Positions 23,101 through 31,678 of a stretch of 64,000 nt of DNA are shown here, piece by piece. The notes below the pieces were generated by a model. That model made no database searches. It saw nothing but the letters and a program-made list of their open reading frames with translations, and was not told the origin of the DNA. Position 1 is the first letter of the stretch; each line of letters begins with the position of its first letter. The translations under genes were made by a program, and so were the position numbers. The stretch is from Vitis vinifera (lineage: Eukaryota; Streptophyta; Magnoliopsida; Vitales; Vitaceae): NCBI RefSeq assembly GCF_030704535.1, contig NC_081811.1, forward strand, positions 8,474,001-8,538,000, written 5' to 3'.

Positions 23101-26100
23101 GTAAAATGGTCTAGCCACGTTGGTGTGACTTCTAACACCTGTTAGCTTAATGTTCTTTGGATTTCCTGAGCTGGATCTTTCTTCTTCCCTAGTGGTTCTA
23201 ACTGGGAAAGAAGAGCTTGAAGCTCTAGAGGGTTCATAAACTGAAACTCTAGGACTACTGGAATGTCTGAAAGAGTTGGAGAAAACCAGTTCTCCTCCTC
23301 CATCAGGATATTGAACAATTTGTTCAATACTTTCAGATCGCTGTGCAATGGCTGGAACAGCATTAGCAAAATGCCAATTTTCAGGAAACTCAACATCTTT
23401 CCACAAGATCTTCTTGGGAATGATGAAATCTGACTTATCTAGCATATCCGAGTGAAAGTAAGTGGTCTCACCTTTGGGACTGGTGCAAAGAGCCCCAGAT
23501 CCAACGCTTGTGTTCATGCTCTTATAGGCAAACCTGGTTATGATTGAAACAAAATTGTTTCCTGGTTTGATCTTAAAGTCATGGGTCTTAATATACAGGA
23601 CAACAAAATCTAAGATGTCTGCATCTCTTATTCTAACTGTGAAGTTAGGATAGCACTGGAAATAAACTGGGTCATCATTCAGTCCAGCTTGGACTGTGCC
23701 TATAATAGAATCTCGATATTCGAGATGCCTATTATCCCTTAAACACATGACAATAGAGGTGTTTAAACCTAATCTTGTCAAGGGCTTAGCTGCTACTTGA
23801 ATCATACCAAAGTGTATGAAATTATAGCCATCTCTCTTATGCTTTTCAATGGATCTGTTATCTAGAAGTCTTATGACTTGGTCGTCTTGTTCTAAGCTAA
23901 CAGACATTTCAGAGGTCTTGATGGTATAATCTGTGAAGAACTTAAAGGTTCATTTCTTATAAATTTCTTGATTAGACACCTTGGGTAACTTCCAATCATC
24001 TAAATCATTTTGGATCTTAGGATAATTGATCTCTTCACTGTTTACAACAGTATCTTGAGAATCACTGGATCTCCTAGACATGGTTCTGAAAATTGAACTC
24101 ATTTTAGGGTTTTGATCTAGAGCCTAATAGCAGATTGACAAACCTTATGAGACGTCACCCCAACCCTCTTACAGCCTAACAAACACTTATCCACAGCTAA
24201 CAACGGCTCAACCGGCAGGGCTCGCGCTCCTAGGCACACTGCTACCTATCCTAGGATAGGCCAAAACACCCAAAACAAACCCAACTTCCCTTCCCGATGG
24301 CTCTGATACCATAGACACCCAGGACAAGGTCATATGCAATGAAAACAGGAATTATGCCATGATTCAAAACAAAGAAGAGGGTTAGAAATCAAACAAAATA
24401 AATAACCAAAGAAATTTAAAAAGAGAAGGAACCAAAAGCTTGTTAGTTCATTATAAGCTTAAAACCATCCATGATAGGCGGTACAAGAATAAAAAACATA
24501 AAATTAAAATCAAAGCTTAATTAAAACCATCCATGTAGGAGGTACAAGAACATAAAATGAAATGAAAACAAAACTTAATTAAAAACCATCCATATAGGAG
24601 GTAATCAAAACATATTTATATTATACATAAGGAGAAATATCTTACAATGGGAGGAAAGCTTTGAAGAAAGCTTGGGGCTTGAAGGGCTTACATGATGAAA
24701 GAGAAAGAAGAGAGAAAGGAGAGCATAAGCTTGGGAGAGGTTTCAGATCTAAAATTATATATATATATATATATAATATCTTCTTGAACTGATGTAGAGA
24801 AATGGTTAGGAACAAGTATTGAATTATAGTGAACCGAGTTGCTACTGGTTTCTACATGATAGAGGTGAACAAATGGTTCAACTGGGTTCATGTTATAGAA
24901 AAGAAAAATGATATGAGTAGTGCATGATGAACAAGAAACTAAAGGAAATTTGGATCTGTATCAGGTAAACAATATTTGAGCCATAGCTTCCAATTATAAA
25001 AATATATCTGGAATTTTAATTGTAGAGTACTTGGAATAACTTCATCTTAAAGGTTTATTGTTCCTCAATAAGAGGAACACTAAAATAACTCGCAATTTAG
25101 GATTTTATGAGAGACTGCCTTTCTAAAAATAAAGATTTTATGAAAAACCAGCCGTTCTACAATCTACAGTCTGATTCTCATTGGAATTTTGTTTCTGTCT
25201 TAAAAAAAATACCTAATGGTTAAATTCACAAATAAAAACAAGATAAACAATGCCATTTTTACAGTAATTTATATATAAATATCATTCCAGGGATTCCACA
25301 TGCATTATCTATACTGCTCCATTCTGCATAAACAGTACTGGAGATTTTTATTTGAAAATCATACAGTTATTTTAATGCTGTGTTTAAGATTTGCATGCTA
25401 ATGTATGCACTTTGATGATTCTAGGTCTTGAAGTATGTTAAGGTTTGCACACTAGTTGACAGTTCAGAAATAAAAAATGATTATGAGACGAATTCAACAG
25501 TGTGAAAATAGTGATCGATAAGATTGCACATTTATGTATAGGAATAGGTTATTTTTGAAGACCATCCTTTTCATTTGATGTGAAAATGGCCAGAGCCTGT
25601 ATTCGGAAAAAGTCTCTCACATTTTATTATGCTGTGAACTATGTATTTTAATTATTTGTATAAAGATATTTTATATTTTAATTATGTGGACGTTGACTGA
25701 TGATAATTACCCAAATTTTATTCCCTTCTGTGATCAGGGGGCAAACACATTGGTGGTTGTACAGGTGCGTTGTCTATGTGTTTTTTCCTCCTTAATAATA
25801 AATGCCCATTTATAAGATTTCTATTTCAAAGGCCTCACTTATCTTAATACTTTTCCATTAAGTTGTTTTTCCTTTTCCCTCTTTTGCTGTCACATATAAT
25901 TCAATATTCCTTGAGATAATCAAAACAAGAAGATGCATTTTTGCCTTCTTAAATCCTTGCTATTATTCCTCTTAATTTCTTGGTTACACTTCGTTTAAAT
26001 TTTGTTGTATGCCTTTTCTTCACAATCTTTTATTAGATTTTCCTTACTATATTCCCCCTGCCGAAATTACTCCCAGACAGAAGTACTCATAAATCCTGGA

Positions 26101-26400
26101 CTTGTACCATGGTTGTATGATATTATGAGTTTTTGAATGAACTTGAACTCTCTGCCTTTTTTTCAGCTAGGGTTTACAACACCTTAAATCCTTACATTTT
26201 GCTCAATTCACCTTGCATGGGGGCCTAGAAACTCATCACTTGTATAAAATAACAACTGTCAATAAGAACATCAAAATTGGAAGGTAAAAAGTAACCGAAC
26301 TCTTTATGCTTAATGCTGTGCAGATACTGTGAAGCTATACCGGAAAGGAGAACTTGAACCTTTGCTATCAGAAGCCAGCACCAGAAAGACAGAGAGCTAG
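8184..26400 (+). CDS. GRXS12: plastid monothiol glutaredoxin, GrxS12 type
   Basis: Glutaredoxins use glutathione to reduce protein disulfides or mixed disulfides. Exons: 8184-8467, 8775-8848, 11795-11869, 25738-25764, 26324-26400. All introns have GT-AG ends and the joined length is 537 bases (178 aa plus stop). Residues 1 to about 65 are rich in Ser and basic residues, as in a chloroplast transit peptide, followed by the thioredoxin fold. The active site WCSYS, with a single catalytic Cys, is split across the exon 1/2 junction. Exon 3 carries the cis-Pro motif TVPNVF, and exons 3-4 give the GSH-binding GGKHIGGCT. Length, the five-exon layout and WCSYS all match plant GrxS12, which has been described as a stromal redox protein. 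Intron 3 is about 13.9 kb because of insertions. The frame is intact, so the gene should be functional if the intron is spliced. Confidence 0.95.
9400..10800. other. intron 2 sequence, possibly old repeat debris
   Basis: This GC-richer stretch in intron 2 of the glutaredoxin gene has short open frames on both strands, but I recognise no domain. A few plus-strand words near 9770-9810 faintly recall the C-terminal part of a LINE ORF2; this is too weak to call. Confidence 0.3.
10084..10151 (+). repeat. 30-bp tandem repeat, two full units plus a start
   Basis: The unit beginning GAGCTTAAGGGATTCTTGG recurs at 10084 and 10114 without change, and its first bases recur at 10144. It lies in intron 2 of the glutaredoxin gene. 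Confidence 0.85.
11195..11470 (+). repeat. local duplication of about 82-bp period in intron 2
   Basis: GATTTTCTATTGCA(A/G)TGTC followed by a GGGAATTCAT word and CTTAATGTCATCACCAACTT occurs at 11312-11371 and 11394-11453. A third, partial copy of the end (AACTTAATGTCATCAGCAACT) lies at about 11200. Confidence 0.7.
12411..12453 (+). repeat. (TAAAA)n/(TAAA)n microsatellite
   Basis: A run of AAAAT pentamers passes into AAAT tetramers within intron 3 of the glutaredoxin gene. Confidence 0.9.
13210..15480 (-). mobile_element. decayed LINE (L1-type) in glutaredoxin intron 3
   Basis: Minus-strand reading, broken by stops and shifts, gives parts of a LINE ORF2 in the right order. At 15475-15266 there is an endonuclease segment ([20 protein letters not shown]). 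At about 14390-14090 there are reverse transcriptase words ([30 protein letters not shown], then EGHQIVDN). At 13469-13215 there is a connection region ([10 protein letters not shown]). The 3' tail and 5' end were not delimited. It lies antisense to the host gene. Confidence 0.75.
15583..15603 (+). repeat. 21-bp direct repeat flanking the viral block, left copy
   Basis: These 21 bases are identical to 24810-24830 on the other side of the pararetrovirus block. The nearby word GTAGAGAAAT also occurs on both sides, but in the opposite order relative to the 21-mer. The pre-insertion site therefore probably held a short tandem duplication; this is not a simple target-site duplication. Confidence 0.8.
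15614..15628 (+). repeat. (AT)n tract at the left boundary of the viral block
   Basis: Alternating AT runs directly into virus-derived sequence (TTGCTCCTTCTCC). A matching (AT)n tract lies at the right boundary. Insertion between AT dinucleotide repeats is a reported habit of endogenous plant pararetroviruses. Confidence 0.8.
15649..16796 (+). pseudogene. viral 3' reading frame of unknown function, plus-strand copy
   Basis: Same product as the minus-strand 3' frame at 18955-20176. The first part reads on to a TAA at 15964-15966. Further coding-like sequence follows with a TAG near 16286, and a last open part runs from 16308 to 16796. The final part is rich in aromatic residues ([25 protein letters not shown]) and ends with a Gln/Lys-rich tail. 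I recognise no domain. The copy starts abruptly at the (AT)n boundary, so its upstream coding part is missing. The TAA and TAG stops are shared with the minus-strand copy; a third stop present there (19978-19980) reads CAG here. Confidence 0.75.
17055..17112 (+). promoter_or_regulatory. viral promoter, plus-strand segment
   Basis: TATTTAA at 17106-17112 is preceded by four copies of CTATTCA at 17056, 17063, 17070 and 17089. The terminal repeat shared by all copies starts about 36 bases after the TATA word, where a transcript start would fall. Caulimovirids make a terminally redundant RNA from one such promoter. Whether it is active is unknown. Confidence 0.55.
17142..17588 (+). repeat. viral terminal redundancy (R-like repeat), plus-strand segment
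   Basis: It starts ATAATTTTAGATTTGAAACC and ends GGGTGTCTA just before a primer-binding site. It contains three internal variants of a CC(T/G)CC(T)ATATGGATGGTTTT-like motif. The same unit recurs at 18169-18615 and 24312-24758 on the minus strand and partly at 17824-18123. Confidence 0.85.
17589..17600 (+). promoter_or_regulatory. primer-binding site, variant
   Basis: TGGTATCAGAAC follows the terminal repeat directly. It differs by one base from the TGGTATCAGAGC of the other copies, and the downstream sequence (17601-17778) is unlike the leader of the minus-strand segment. Confidence 0.65.
17779..17790 (+). promoter_or_regulatory. primer-binding site, second copy
   Basis: TGGTATCAGAGC again follows GGGTGTCTA, 190 bases after the first site, and is followed by leader-type sequence until the head-to-head junction near 17823. 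Confidence 0.7.
17824..18123 (-). repeat. partial third terminal repeat at the head-to-head junction
   Basis: A 300-bp piece of the terminal repeat in minus orientation lies directly between the plus-strand leader and the leader end of the minus-strand segment. This shows that more than two viral pieces were joined here. Confidence 0.8.
18157..18168 (-). promoter_or_regulatory. primer-binding site of the minus-strand segment, distal copy
   Basis: TGGTATCAGAGC on the minus strand, directly downstream of the terminal repeat 18169-18615, so the segment is terminally redundant past the primer site. Confidence 0.75.
18169..18615 (-). repeat. viral terminal redundancy, 3' copy of the minus-strand segment
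   Basis: About 447 bp, nearly identical to 24312-24758. Here it is preceded by a full promoter region, whereas the 5' copy starts at the (AT)n tract without one. Confidence 0.85.
18645..18702 (-). promoter_or_regulatory. viral promoter, minus-strand segment
   Basis: Mirror of the plus-strand promoter: TATTTAA on the minus strand (18651-18645) with CTATTCA repeats upstream. It points left, towards the promoter at 17106 that points right, so transcripts would converge over the spacer. Confidence 0.55.
18955..20176 (-). pseudogene. viral 3' reading frame of unknown function, minus-strand copy
   Basis: A potential start (MAPKK) at about 20176 lies in frame inside the upstream polyprotein. The sequence continues through a Gln/Glu-rich region ([15 protein letters not shown]). 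A TAG at 19978-19980 and a TAA at about 19790 break it, then it resumes in pieces: 19691-19470 and 19440-18955. The aromatic-rich last part ([11 protein letters not shown]) is the best preserved. It does not resemble reverse transcriptase, RNase H, or the translational transactivator as far as I can judge. It could be a second viral ORF or a polyprotein tail. Confidence 0.7.
20177..24102 (-). pseudogene. pararetroviral polyprotein: movement protein, coat-like region, aspartic protease
   Basis: One continuous minus-strand frame starts at ATG 24102 (or 24081). Two in-frame stops break it: TGA 23952-23950 and TAA 22158-22156. The first about 250 codons after 23907 match the 30K-superfamily movement proteins of Caulimoviridae ([18 protein letters not shown]). 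A Ser/Glu-rich linker follows, then a coat-protein-like region with LKGWWDNYL near 22250. The zinc knuckle CX2CX4HX4C is at 21525-21484. An acidic stretch and coiled-coil-like region come next, then a retroviral-type aspartic protease with DSGA at 20799-20788. The frame then passes into the unknown 3' region where reverse transcriptase would be expected. The lesions make a functional product unlikely. Confidence 0.85.
24245..24260. other. 16-bp perfect palindrome in the viral leader
   Basis: CCTATCCTAGGATAGG is self-complementary and lies in the leader between the primer-binding site and the first ATG. Long structured leaders are typical of caulimovirids; whether this stem matters is unknown. 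Confidence 0.6.
24300..24311 (-). promoter_or_regulatory. primer-binding site of the minus-strand segment, 5' copy
   Basis: TGGTATCAGAGC on the minus strand, directly after the 5' terminal repeat. It is complementary in pattern to the 3' end of initiator methionine tRNA, the usual primer for caulimovirid minus-strand DNA. Confidence 0.8.
24312..24758 (-). repeat. viral terminal redundancy, 5' copy of the minus-strand segment
   Basis: It begins at the (AT)n tract at the position of the presumed transcript start, without the promoter upstream. This fits integration of a product templated by, or ending at, the 5' end of the pregenomic RNA; a chance truncation is the alternative. Confidence 0.8.
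24755..24776 (+). repeat. (AT)n tract at the right boundary of the viral block
   Basis: Alternating AT of about 22 bases joins the viral terminal repeat to non-viral intron sequence. Confidence 0.85.
24810..24830 (+). repeat. 21-bp direct repeat flanking the viral block, right copy
   Basis: Identical to 15583-15603. See the left copy for interpretation. Confidence 0.8.
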
Positions 26401-26828
26401 CCTCTCTAGCAAATTATACTGGAGGATCTATCCCCCATTGCTGACCTTGGATTTCATGACAAGATGTGCTCTATTTCTGCATCTTCAAAATAGCACAATT
26501 CATTTTATTTGACAGATCTTTCTGTATTTCTCCAATCAAATTGTACATTAAACTCATGAAACTGTTAATTTTACTCGTTGAATGTGTTGGATTTGCTCCT
26601 TATGCTTCTCATGCCTTCATTCTTTATCCCTTTTCTGGTTGCTGTGATCTTGGATTTCTTCTCCACTCTTTCATATCATGTGCATTGTGCTTGGAAATAG
26701 TGGCCTTTGTTTTTAAACAGGAACATGATGAAGCTTACTCAGATCTATCTATATATACATATGGAAAATTTTATTTTGAACAAAGCATATGCTCAGTTGC
26801 ATTACAGAAACCCAGTTACTACTAGTTC

Positions 26829-27685
26829 TTATGATGCTGCCTCATAAGATGCTGCCTCACCGATAAATGTTGACCTCCTATATCGGAAATAGGCCAACAT
26901 TCCCTTACGATCAGGAAGGGTCTCCTTAATCACTGGGACTTCCTTAAAATCTTCAATCCATCTCTGTAATCTAGGGAAGCCATCAGCTTCCAGCAGCTTC
27001 ACCCCAGCTACTTCTCCCAGGACTTCGAGCCAGCAAGCTATCCATCCAAAAGCCAAGTCCGTCAGTCCAATCTCATTGCCTCCAAAAAACTTCCGCTCTC
27101 CAAGGCCATGCTCTTCTAAGATCCTCAGCAGTTCTTTAGCTTCTTTTGTTGCTTTCTCTTGTTCTTCTCCAACAGTCCCAAAGAATGCCCAAAAAGCTGG
27201 TAGCTACATCACTCAAAAGATCTTGTCAGAGGAGAAAAAGGGTTTTGATTTCTTTTACTTTTTCTTTCTTACATTAGTGTGAAGAAAGAACATAAAAGAA
27301 AATATTTCCCATGTGTGTTTTCTCCACGTTTATACAGACAACATAGAATAAACATAAAGATTATTAGCAAGGTTACCTTGTCCTCTCCAAACCTCAACCA
27401 GAACCTGGCCACAGCCCTCTCATACGGATCATGTGGAAACAAGGGGTTCTGTGGCCATGTCTCTTCAATATACTCAAGAATAACAATGGATTCTGCAAGG
27501 GGTTTTCCACCATGAATAAGGACTGGGACCTTCTGATGAACCGGGTTAGACTGTAGAAGAAGATGACTCTTGTTAAAGATGTTCTCTTCAACATAATCAT
27601 ATTTCACACCCTTGAGTTTCAAAGCCCATATAACTCTGTGAGTAAATGGACTTGGAAATGCCCCTAGTAGCTTTACTTCTTCCAT
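26829..27685 (-). CDS. tau-class glutathione S-transferase, gene 1
   Basis: Tau GSTs conjugate glutathione to electrophiles and peroxides in the cytosol. Exon 1 is 27377-27685 (103 codons) and exon 2 is 26829-27203 (124 codons plus stop), 227 aa in all. The single intron sits after codon 103, where tau genes normally have it. The N-terminal thioredoxin-like domain has the catalytic Ser in PSPF (residues 11-14), the cis-Pro KVPVLIH and the GSH-contact ES in [15 protein letters not shown]. The C-terminal helical domain has LGERKFFGG and GLTDLAFGW. Reading frames are intact. The gene ends 428 bp from the convergent glutaredoxin gene. The exact subfamily number was not assigned. Confidence 0.95.
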
Positions 27686-27920
27686 CTTTGTGTAGTGTTC
27701 TTCTTCCTCTCCAACTGGAAAGTTTTATATACTCACATTGCTGAAATGGGGTTGCCTTGTTCTTTGTTGGGTCCTAGGATTGTAATTTGGAACCTGTTTA
27801 TGGCCAGAGGAAGATTCATTTTGATCTTATCTATAATTTCCATTCATTGTTTTTAACCTTTTTAAGTGCTATCTGACAGGTGTTGTGGACTAAGAATTCT
27901 TCAAATATGAAGTCGGTGTG

Positions 27921-28068
27921 CAGTAGGAGCACTCAGAAAGTGGAGCTGGAGAATGGATGAATCTGATATACCATGAAGAATTGCTCAAATCATGACAGTA
28001 GGAGCACTCAGAAAGTGGAGCTGGAGAATGGATGAATCTGATATACCATGAAGAATTGCTCAAATCAT
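27921..28068 (+). repeat. 75-bp tandem duplication
   Basis: A 75-base unit starting CAGTAGGAGCACTCAGAAAG occurs at 27921-27995 and again from 27996 with no visible change. It lies upstream of GST gene 1 and downstream of the GST pseudogene. Confidence 0.9.
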
Positions 28069-28189
28069 AATTCAAGATGTTGGGAACCAGTATGCACTTC
28101 TGCCTTCAAATTCAAGCCACATTTGTTAAATGATGTAAAAGTTGAATGGAAGTCACAACTTTTAAATGGGGTTCTATTGTTTTAACCGA

Positions 28190-28720
28190 AGCCGGAACTT
28201 GTAAATGCAGTCAGTAGGGCTATTTTGAATACAAGTTTGGAAGCTCCAACATCTAAGCCTGTGAATTATACAATCTTCCTTGCTCCAAAAAAAATCTGAA
28301 TTCTCCTCAAGACCATCTTCTTCTAAGGTTGTCACAAGTTCTTTAGCTTCTTTTTTCACTCCTCTCCTGTTCTTCTTCCAAGAAATTATCCTATAGCTAG
28401 TTTGATCTGTTATTGCATTCAGGGCCAAACACCAGGATAATATTTTCTTACAGTGATGAGAAGAAAATGCATGAGAGGAAAGATATTTTTTCCAAGGCAA
28501 AAGACAAGATTTTCCCATGTGTGTTTTCCCTAACTACAGCACAGAAGAAAACACAAAGATTAGTAAGGTACCATTACCTTGTCCTCTGTGAACTTCAACC
28601 AGAACCAATCTGCAGCCCTACAATCATGTGGAAGCAAGCAGTTTTATTGCCTTGTCTCTCTGATATTATCAAGAATAACAATGTCCTCTAAATTGGTTTT
28701 GCAATATCCTGCATCGGATT
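28190..28720 (-). pseudogene. tau-class GST pseudogene
   Basis: Two diverged pieces of a tau GST lie in the correct order. At about 28715-28575 there is an exon-1 end (DIVIL, LPHDC, then FTEDK before a GT). At about 28400-28250 there is an exon-2 start (KKEAKELVTTLEEDGL). The first half of exon 1 and the rest of exon 2 are missing or unrecognisable, and frames are shifted. It belongs to the same tandem array as the three intact genes. Confidence 0.75.
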
Positions 28721-28989
28721 TGGTACAACATTTCTGACAATATATATGTATAAACTCTTTTTAACCATGTAAACATATTTGATTGAAAACCAACAATATC
28801 CCAAGATCTTTTTCTTACATGAATGTATATGAGACTACAGTGAAGTACATTATGTGAAATGAAGAGCCTCCATCCACATACAATCTCAGAATTATTCGTT
28901 TGAACAAAAAGAATAAAAAAAAAAACTAACTTAAAAGAAACAAAGCAAACATGTCATTGAAATGCAGAAACAAAAATCAGTACAAATGA

Positions 28990-29751
28990 TTATGATGTTG
29001 CCGATCCAATAAACATCTCCCGTCTCTGTTTGAAGTAGGCTAGCATTTCATTATGGTCAGGAAGGTTCTCTTTGATCACAGGAACTGCCTTAAAGTTCTC
29101 AATCCATGCCTGCAAGCGAGGGAACCTATCATCCTCCATCAGCTTTACACCAACTGCTTCTTCCATGGTTCTCAGCCATCCAGCTATCCATCCAAAGGCT
29201 ATGTCTGCCAATCCAATCTCCTCCCCACCAAAAAACTTCTTCTCCCCGAGGCCTTGCTCCTCTATGATTCTCAGCAGTTCTTTGGCTTCTTTTACTGCCC
29301 TCTCTTGTTCTTCTCCAACGGATTGGAAGAAAGAGAAAAATGTTGGGCTCTGCATCATCCAACACATTAGACCAAGTGAGGGAAAGGCACTCTGATTCAA
29401 ATTTCTTATCTGAATTTAGACTAGCTAGTAAGGTATACTTACAGTGTGTTCCTCAAACTTAGTCCAGAACCGGGCCACAGCCCTCTCATAGGGATCCTTT
29501 GGAAGAAAGGGATTCTGTGGCCAGGTTTCTTCAACATACTCAAGAATAACAATGGACTCTGCAATTGGTTTTCCACCATGAACAAGCACCGGGATCTTCT
29601 TGTAGATTGGATTATACCGTCGAAGCAAATCGCTCTTGTTGAAAAGATTCTCTTCTACATACTCATATTTCACACCCTTGAGTTTCAGAACCCATATAAC
29701 TCTGTAACTAAATGAACTGGGCCAAGCTCCCAACAGCTTAACATCCTCCAT
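28990..29751 (-). CDS. tau-class glutathione S-transferase, gene 2
   Basis: Exon 1 is 29443-29751 (103 codons) and exon 2 is 28990-29349 (119 codons plus stop), 222 aa. The donor is GTAAGT and the acceptor GATGCAG. The Ser of PSSF, the cis-Pro in [10 protein letters not shown] and [15 protein letters not shown] build the GSH site. The C-terminal domain carries [21 protein letters not shown]. The intron is only 93 bp. It is a tandem duplicate of its neighbours and its frame is intact. Confidence 0.95.
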
Positions 29752-30672
29752 AGTTGTTGACAGTACTATTTCTTCTTGCTAACCAGGTACTTACTTTCAC
29801 ATACAGATATATGAGCAAATGGGGGTTATCTTGCTTGGGCTCCAAGCTTTCAGACTGGAAGATTAGGACAGATTTAATTTTTTATAGGCTACTCTTGACT
29901 AACTTCAGCCATCACCAAGACACTGTTTTGTTTTTTAAATACTGCATGGAGTTTGACTGGACACCTAGAAATGTATGTATAATAATGGGGCATAAGCCTT
30001 TAGTTCTGAAGATTAGGAGAAAGTCAGAAAAGTAGCATCATATAAAATGTTTAAAAGGGCTGCTAGAATGAAGCCATTTCAGCATCACAAACTGATGAAT
30101 TTGGCAATGGTAAGGACAGACAGATCATGGTCATAAAACACAAGAAAAAGCAGGTTTGTTCAAATTGAATTCCAGTACTGGTCTCTGGTTTTCCCTGTGT
30201 TGTCATGTACCTTTGGATTAGAAGTAGGTGACTGATATCAACATTTAGTGATTTATTAACCGGCTATTGACTTACACTAAAACCCGAGGTCTAGGCAGCT
30301 GATGAAGGAACTAAAACCTCCAGCAGAGATAATTTTGAATCATCAAATCATGAGCATACATGAAGAAAAGCGAGAACATGTTACTGCATCATACACATTA
30401 ATCAACACATTGTTGGCAAGCTGAAACACAAGGGAATGAAGCAAGTAAACCATAATATAGAATAAGAGCCATGTTCATATTCTTAGCAGCAAATCGACAT
30501 AATAGTAATGGGAGTCTTTGGAATATCAGGATTATCCATGAGATAATGAAGTTAATCATTCCATGAAATGAAGAGAAGATCTAGAGCTTCATTGGCTAAC
30601 AACAGTACTAGCTAAAGCTTAAGGAGACAGAGCAGACATGCCATTGAAATGCAGATAGCTCAATGCTAGTTT
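29752..30672. other. spacer between GST genes 2 and 3
   Basis: It holds the upstream region of gene 2 and the downstream region of gene 3. No further coding exon was recognised. It is less AT-rich than the large intergenic regions. Confidence 0.5.
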
Positions 30673-31506
30673 CTAAGGTTTTACTGATCCAATAAACATC
30701 TCCCTTTTTTTCTTGTAATAGACCAACATCTCGTCGCGATCGGGGAGTTGCTCTTTGATCCCAGGGACTTCCTTAAACCTCTGAACCCAAGCATGCAAGC
30801 GCGGGAAGATTTCAGCTTCCAGCAGTTTTAGGCCAGATACTTCTTCAATGACATCAAGCCAGCCAGCCATCCACCCAAGGACTATGTCCGTCAGTCCAAT
30901 TTTGTCCCCTCCAAAAAACTTCTTCTCCCCAAGCGCTTGCTCTTCTAAGATTGTCAGCTGTTCTTTGGCTTCTTTTGCTGCCTTCTCTTGTTCTTCTCCC
31001 ACAGTTACAAAGATTGCCATAAAAATTGGGCCCTGCAGAATCCATACCATGTGATTGTTTGTCATAGAAATCAACGGATAGGAAGCTAGAAAATATGCTT
31101 GTTAGTCAGTATTTCTCCTTCAAACAAACCACATAAAGGAAGAAAACACTACTAAAACTAACACAAACTGAAAAACATGGAGATATATAGTCACCTTGTC
31201 CTCCCCAAACTTTGCCCAGAACCGAGCCATGGCCTTGTCATAAGGGTCCTGTGGGAGCAAAGGATTCTGAGGCCAAGTCTCCTCCATGTACTCAAGTATA
31301 ACGAGGGACTCAGAGATGGGTTTTCCACCATGAACAAGCACTGGGATCTTCTTGTAAACAGGATTATACTGCAACAGCAAGTCACTCTTGTTGGAAAGAT
31401 CCTCTTCCACATACTCATATTTGATATCCTTGAGGCTGAGAGCCCACAGCACTCTGTAACTATACGGACTAGGCCAAGCTCCAAGCAGCTTCACCTCTTC
31501 TTCCAT
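30673..31506 (-). CDS. tau-class glutathione S-transferase, gene 3
   Basis: Exon 1 is 31195-31506 (104 codons) and exon 2 is 30673-31032 (119 codons plus stop), 223 aa. The intron has GT-AG ends with the acceptor TCTGCAG. The catalytic Ser lies in PSPYSYR, the cis-Pro in [10 protein letters not shown], and the GSH-contact ES in [15 protein letters not shown]. The second domain shows [21 protein letters not shown]. It is the most upstream member of the minus-strand array. Frame intact. Confidence 0.95.
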
Positions 31507-31678
31507 CGTTGATGAAGTTATGTGCTTCCTGGTTTGATTTCAAGAAGAGGTGGACTTTAATTTAGACGAGATCATCCTGGTAGGATAGCCATCGCTAGTT
31601 CCGTGAAGGAGATGAGTTGTATAGTTTTGACTTGTGGTCGTTCATTCCTGTAAAGTTCGTCCTGTGGAAAATGCTACC

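Larger units (their letters stand above)
15629..24758. mobile_element. endogenous pararetrovirus block (Caulimoviridae-like), two segments head to head
   Basis: The block contains a nearly full minus-strand segment (24758 down to about 17824) and a partial plus-strand segment (15629-17823). It is assigned to Caulimoviridae from a 30K-type movement protein, followed in one frame by a coat-like region with a CCHC knuckle and an aspartic protease. Other support is the initiator-Met primer-binding site and a promoter-plus-terminal-redundancy layout. No reverse transcriptase or RNase H was found in either segment. The reading frames have in-frame stops, so these are relics. Both outer ends lie in (AT)n tracts. 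The whole block is inside intron 3 of the glutaredoxin gene. Confidence 0.85.

Noticed and set aside
17142..24758. Interpretation of the viral terminal repeats as true LTRs of a retrotransposon
   Set aside because: There is no U3 on the 5' copy, no TG...CA ends with target duplication, and the proteins are caulimovirid. Terminal redundancy of a pararetroviral RNA fits better.
15583..24830. The 21-bp flanking repeat as a target-site duplication of the viral block
   Set aside because: It is not adjacent to the junctions, and the neighbouring shared word is in a different order on the two sides.
27921..28068. CRISPR-like array
   Set aside because: Only two contiguous 75-bp copies without spacers, in plant nuclear DNA.
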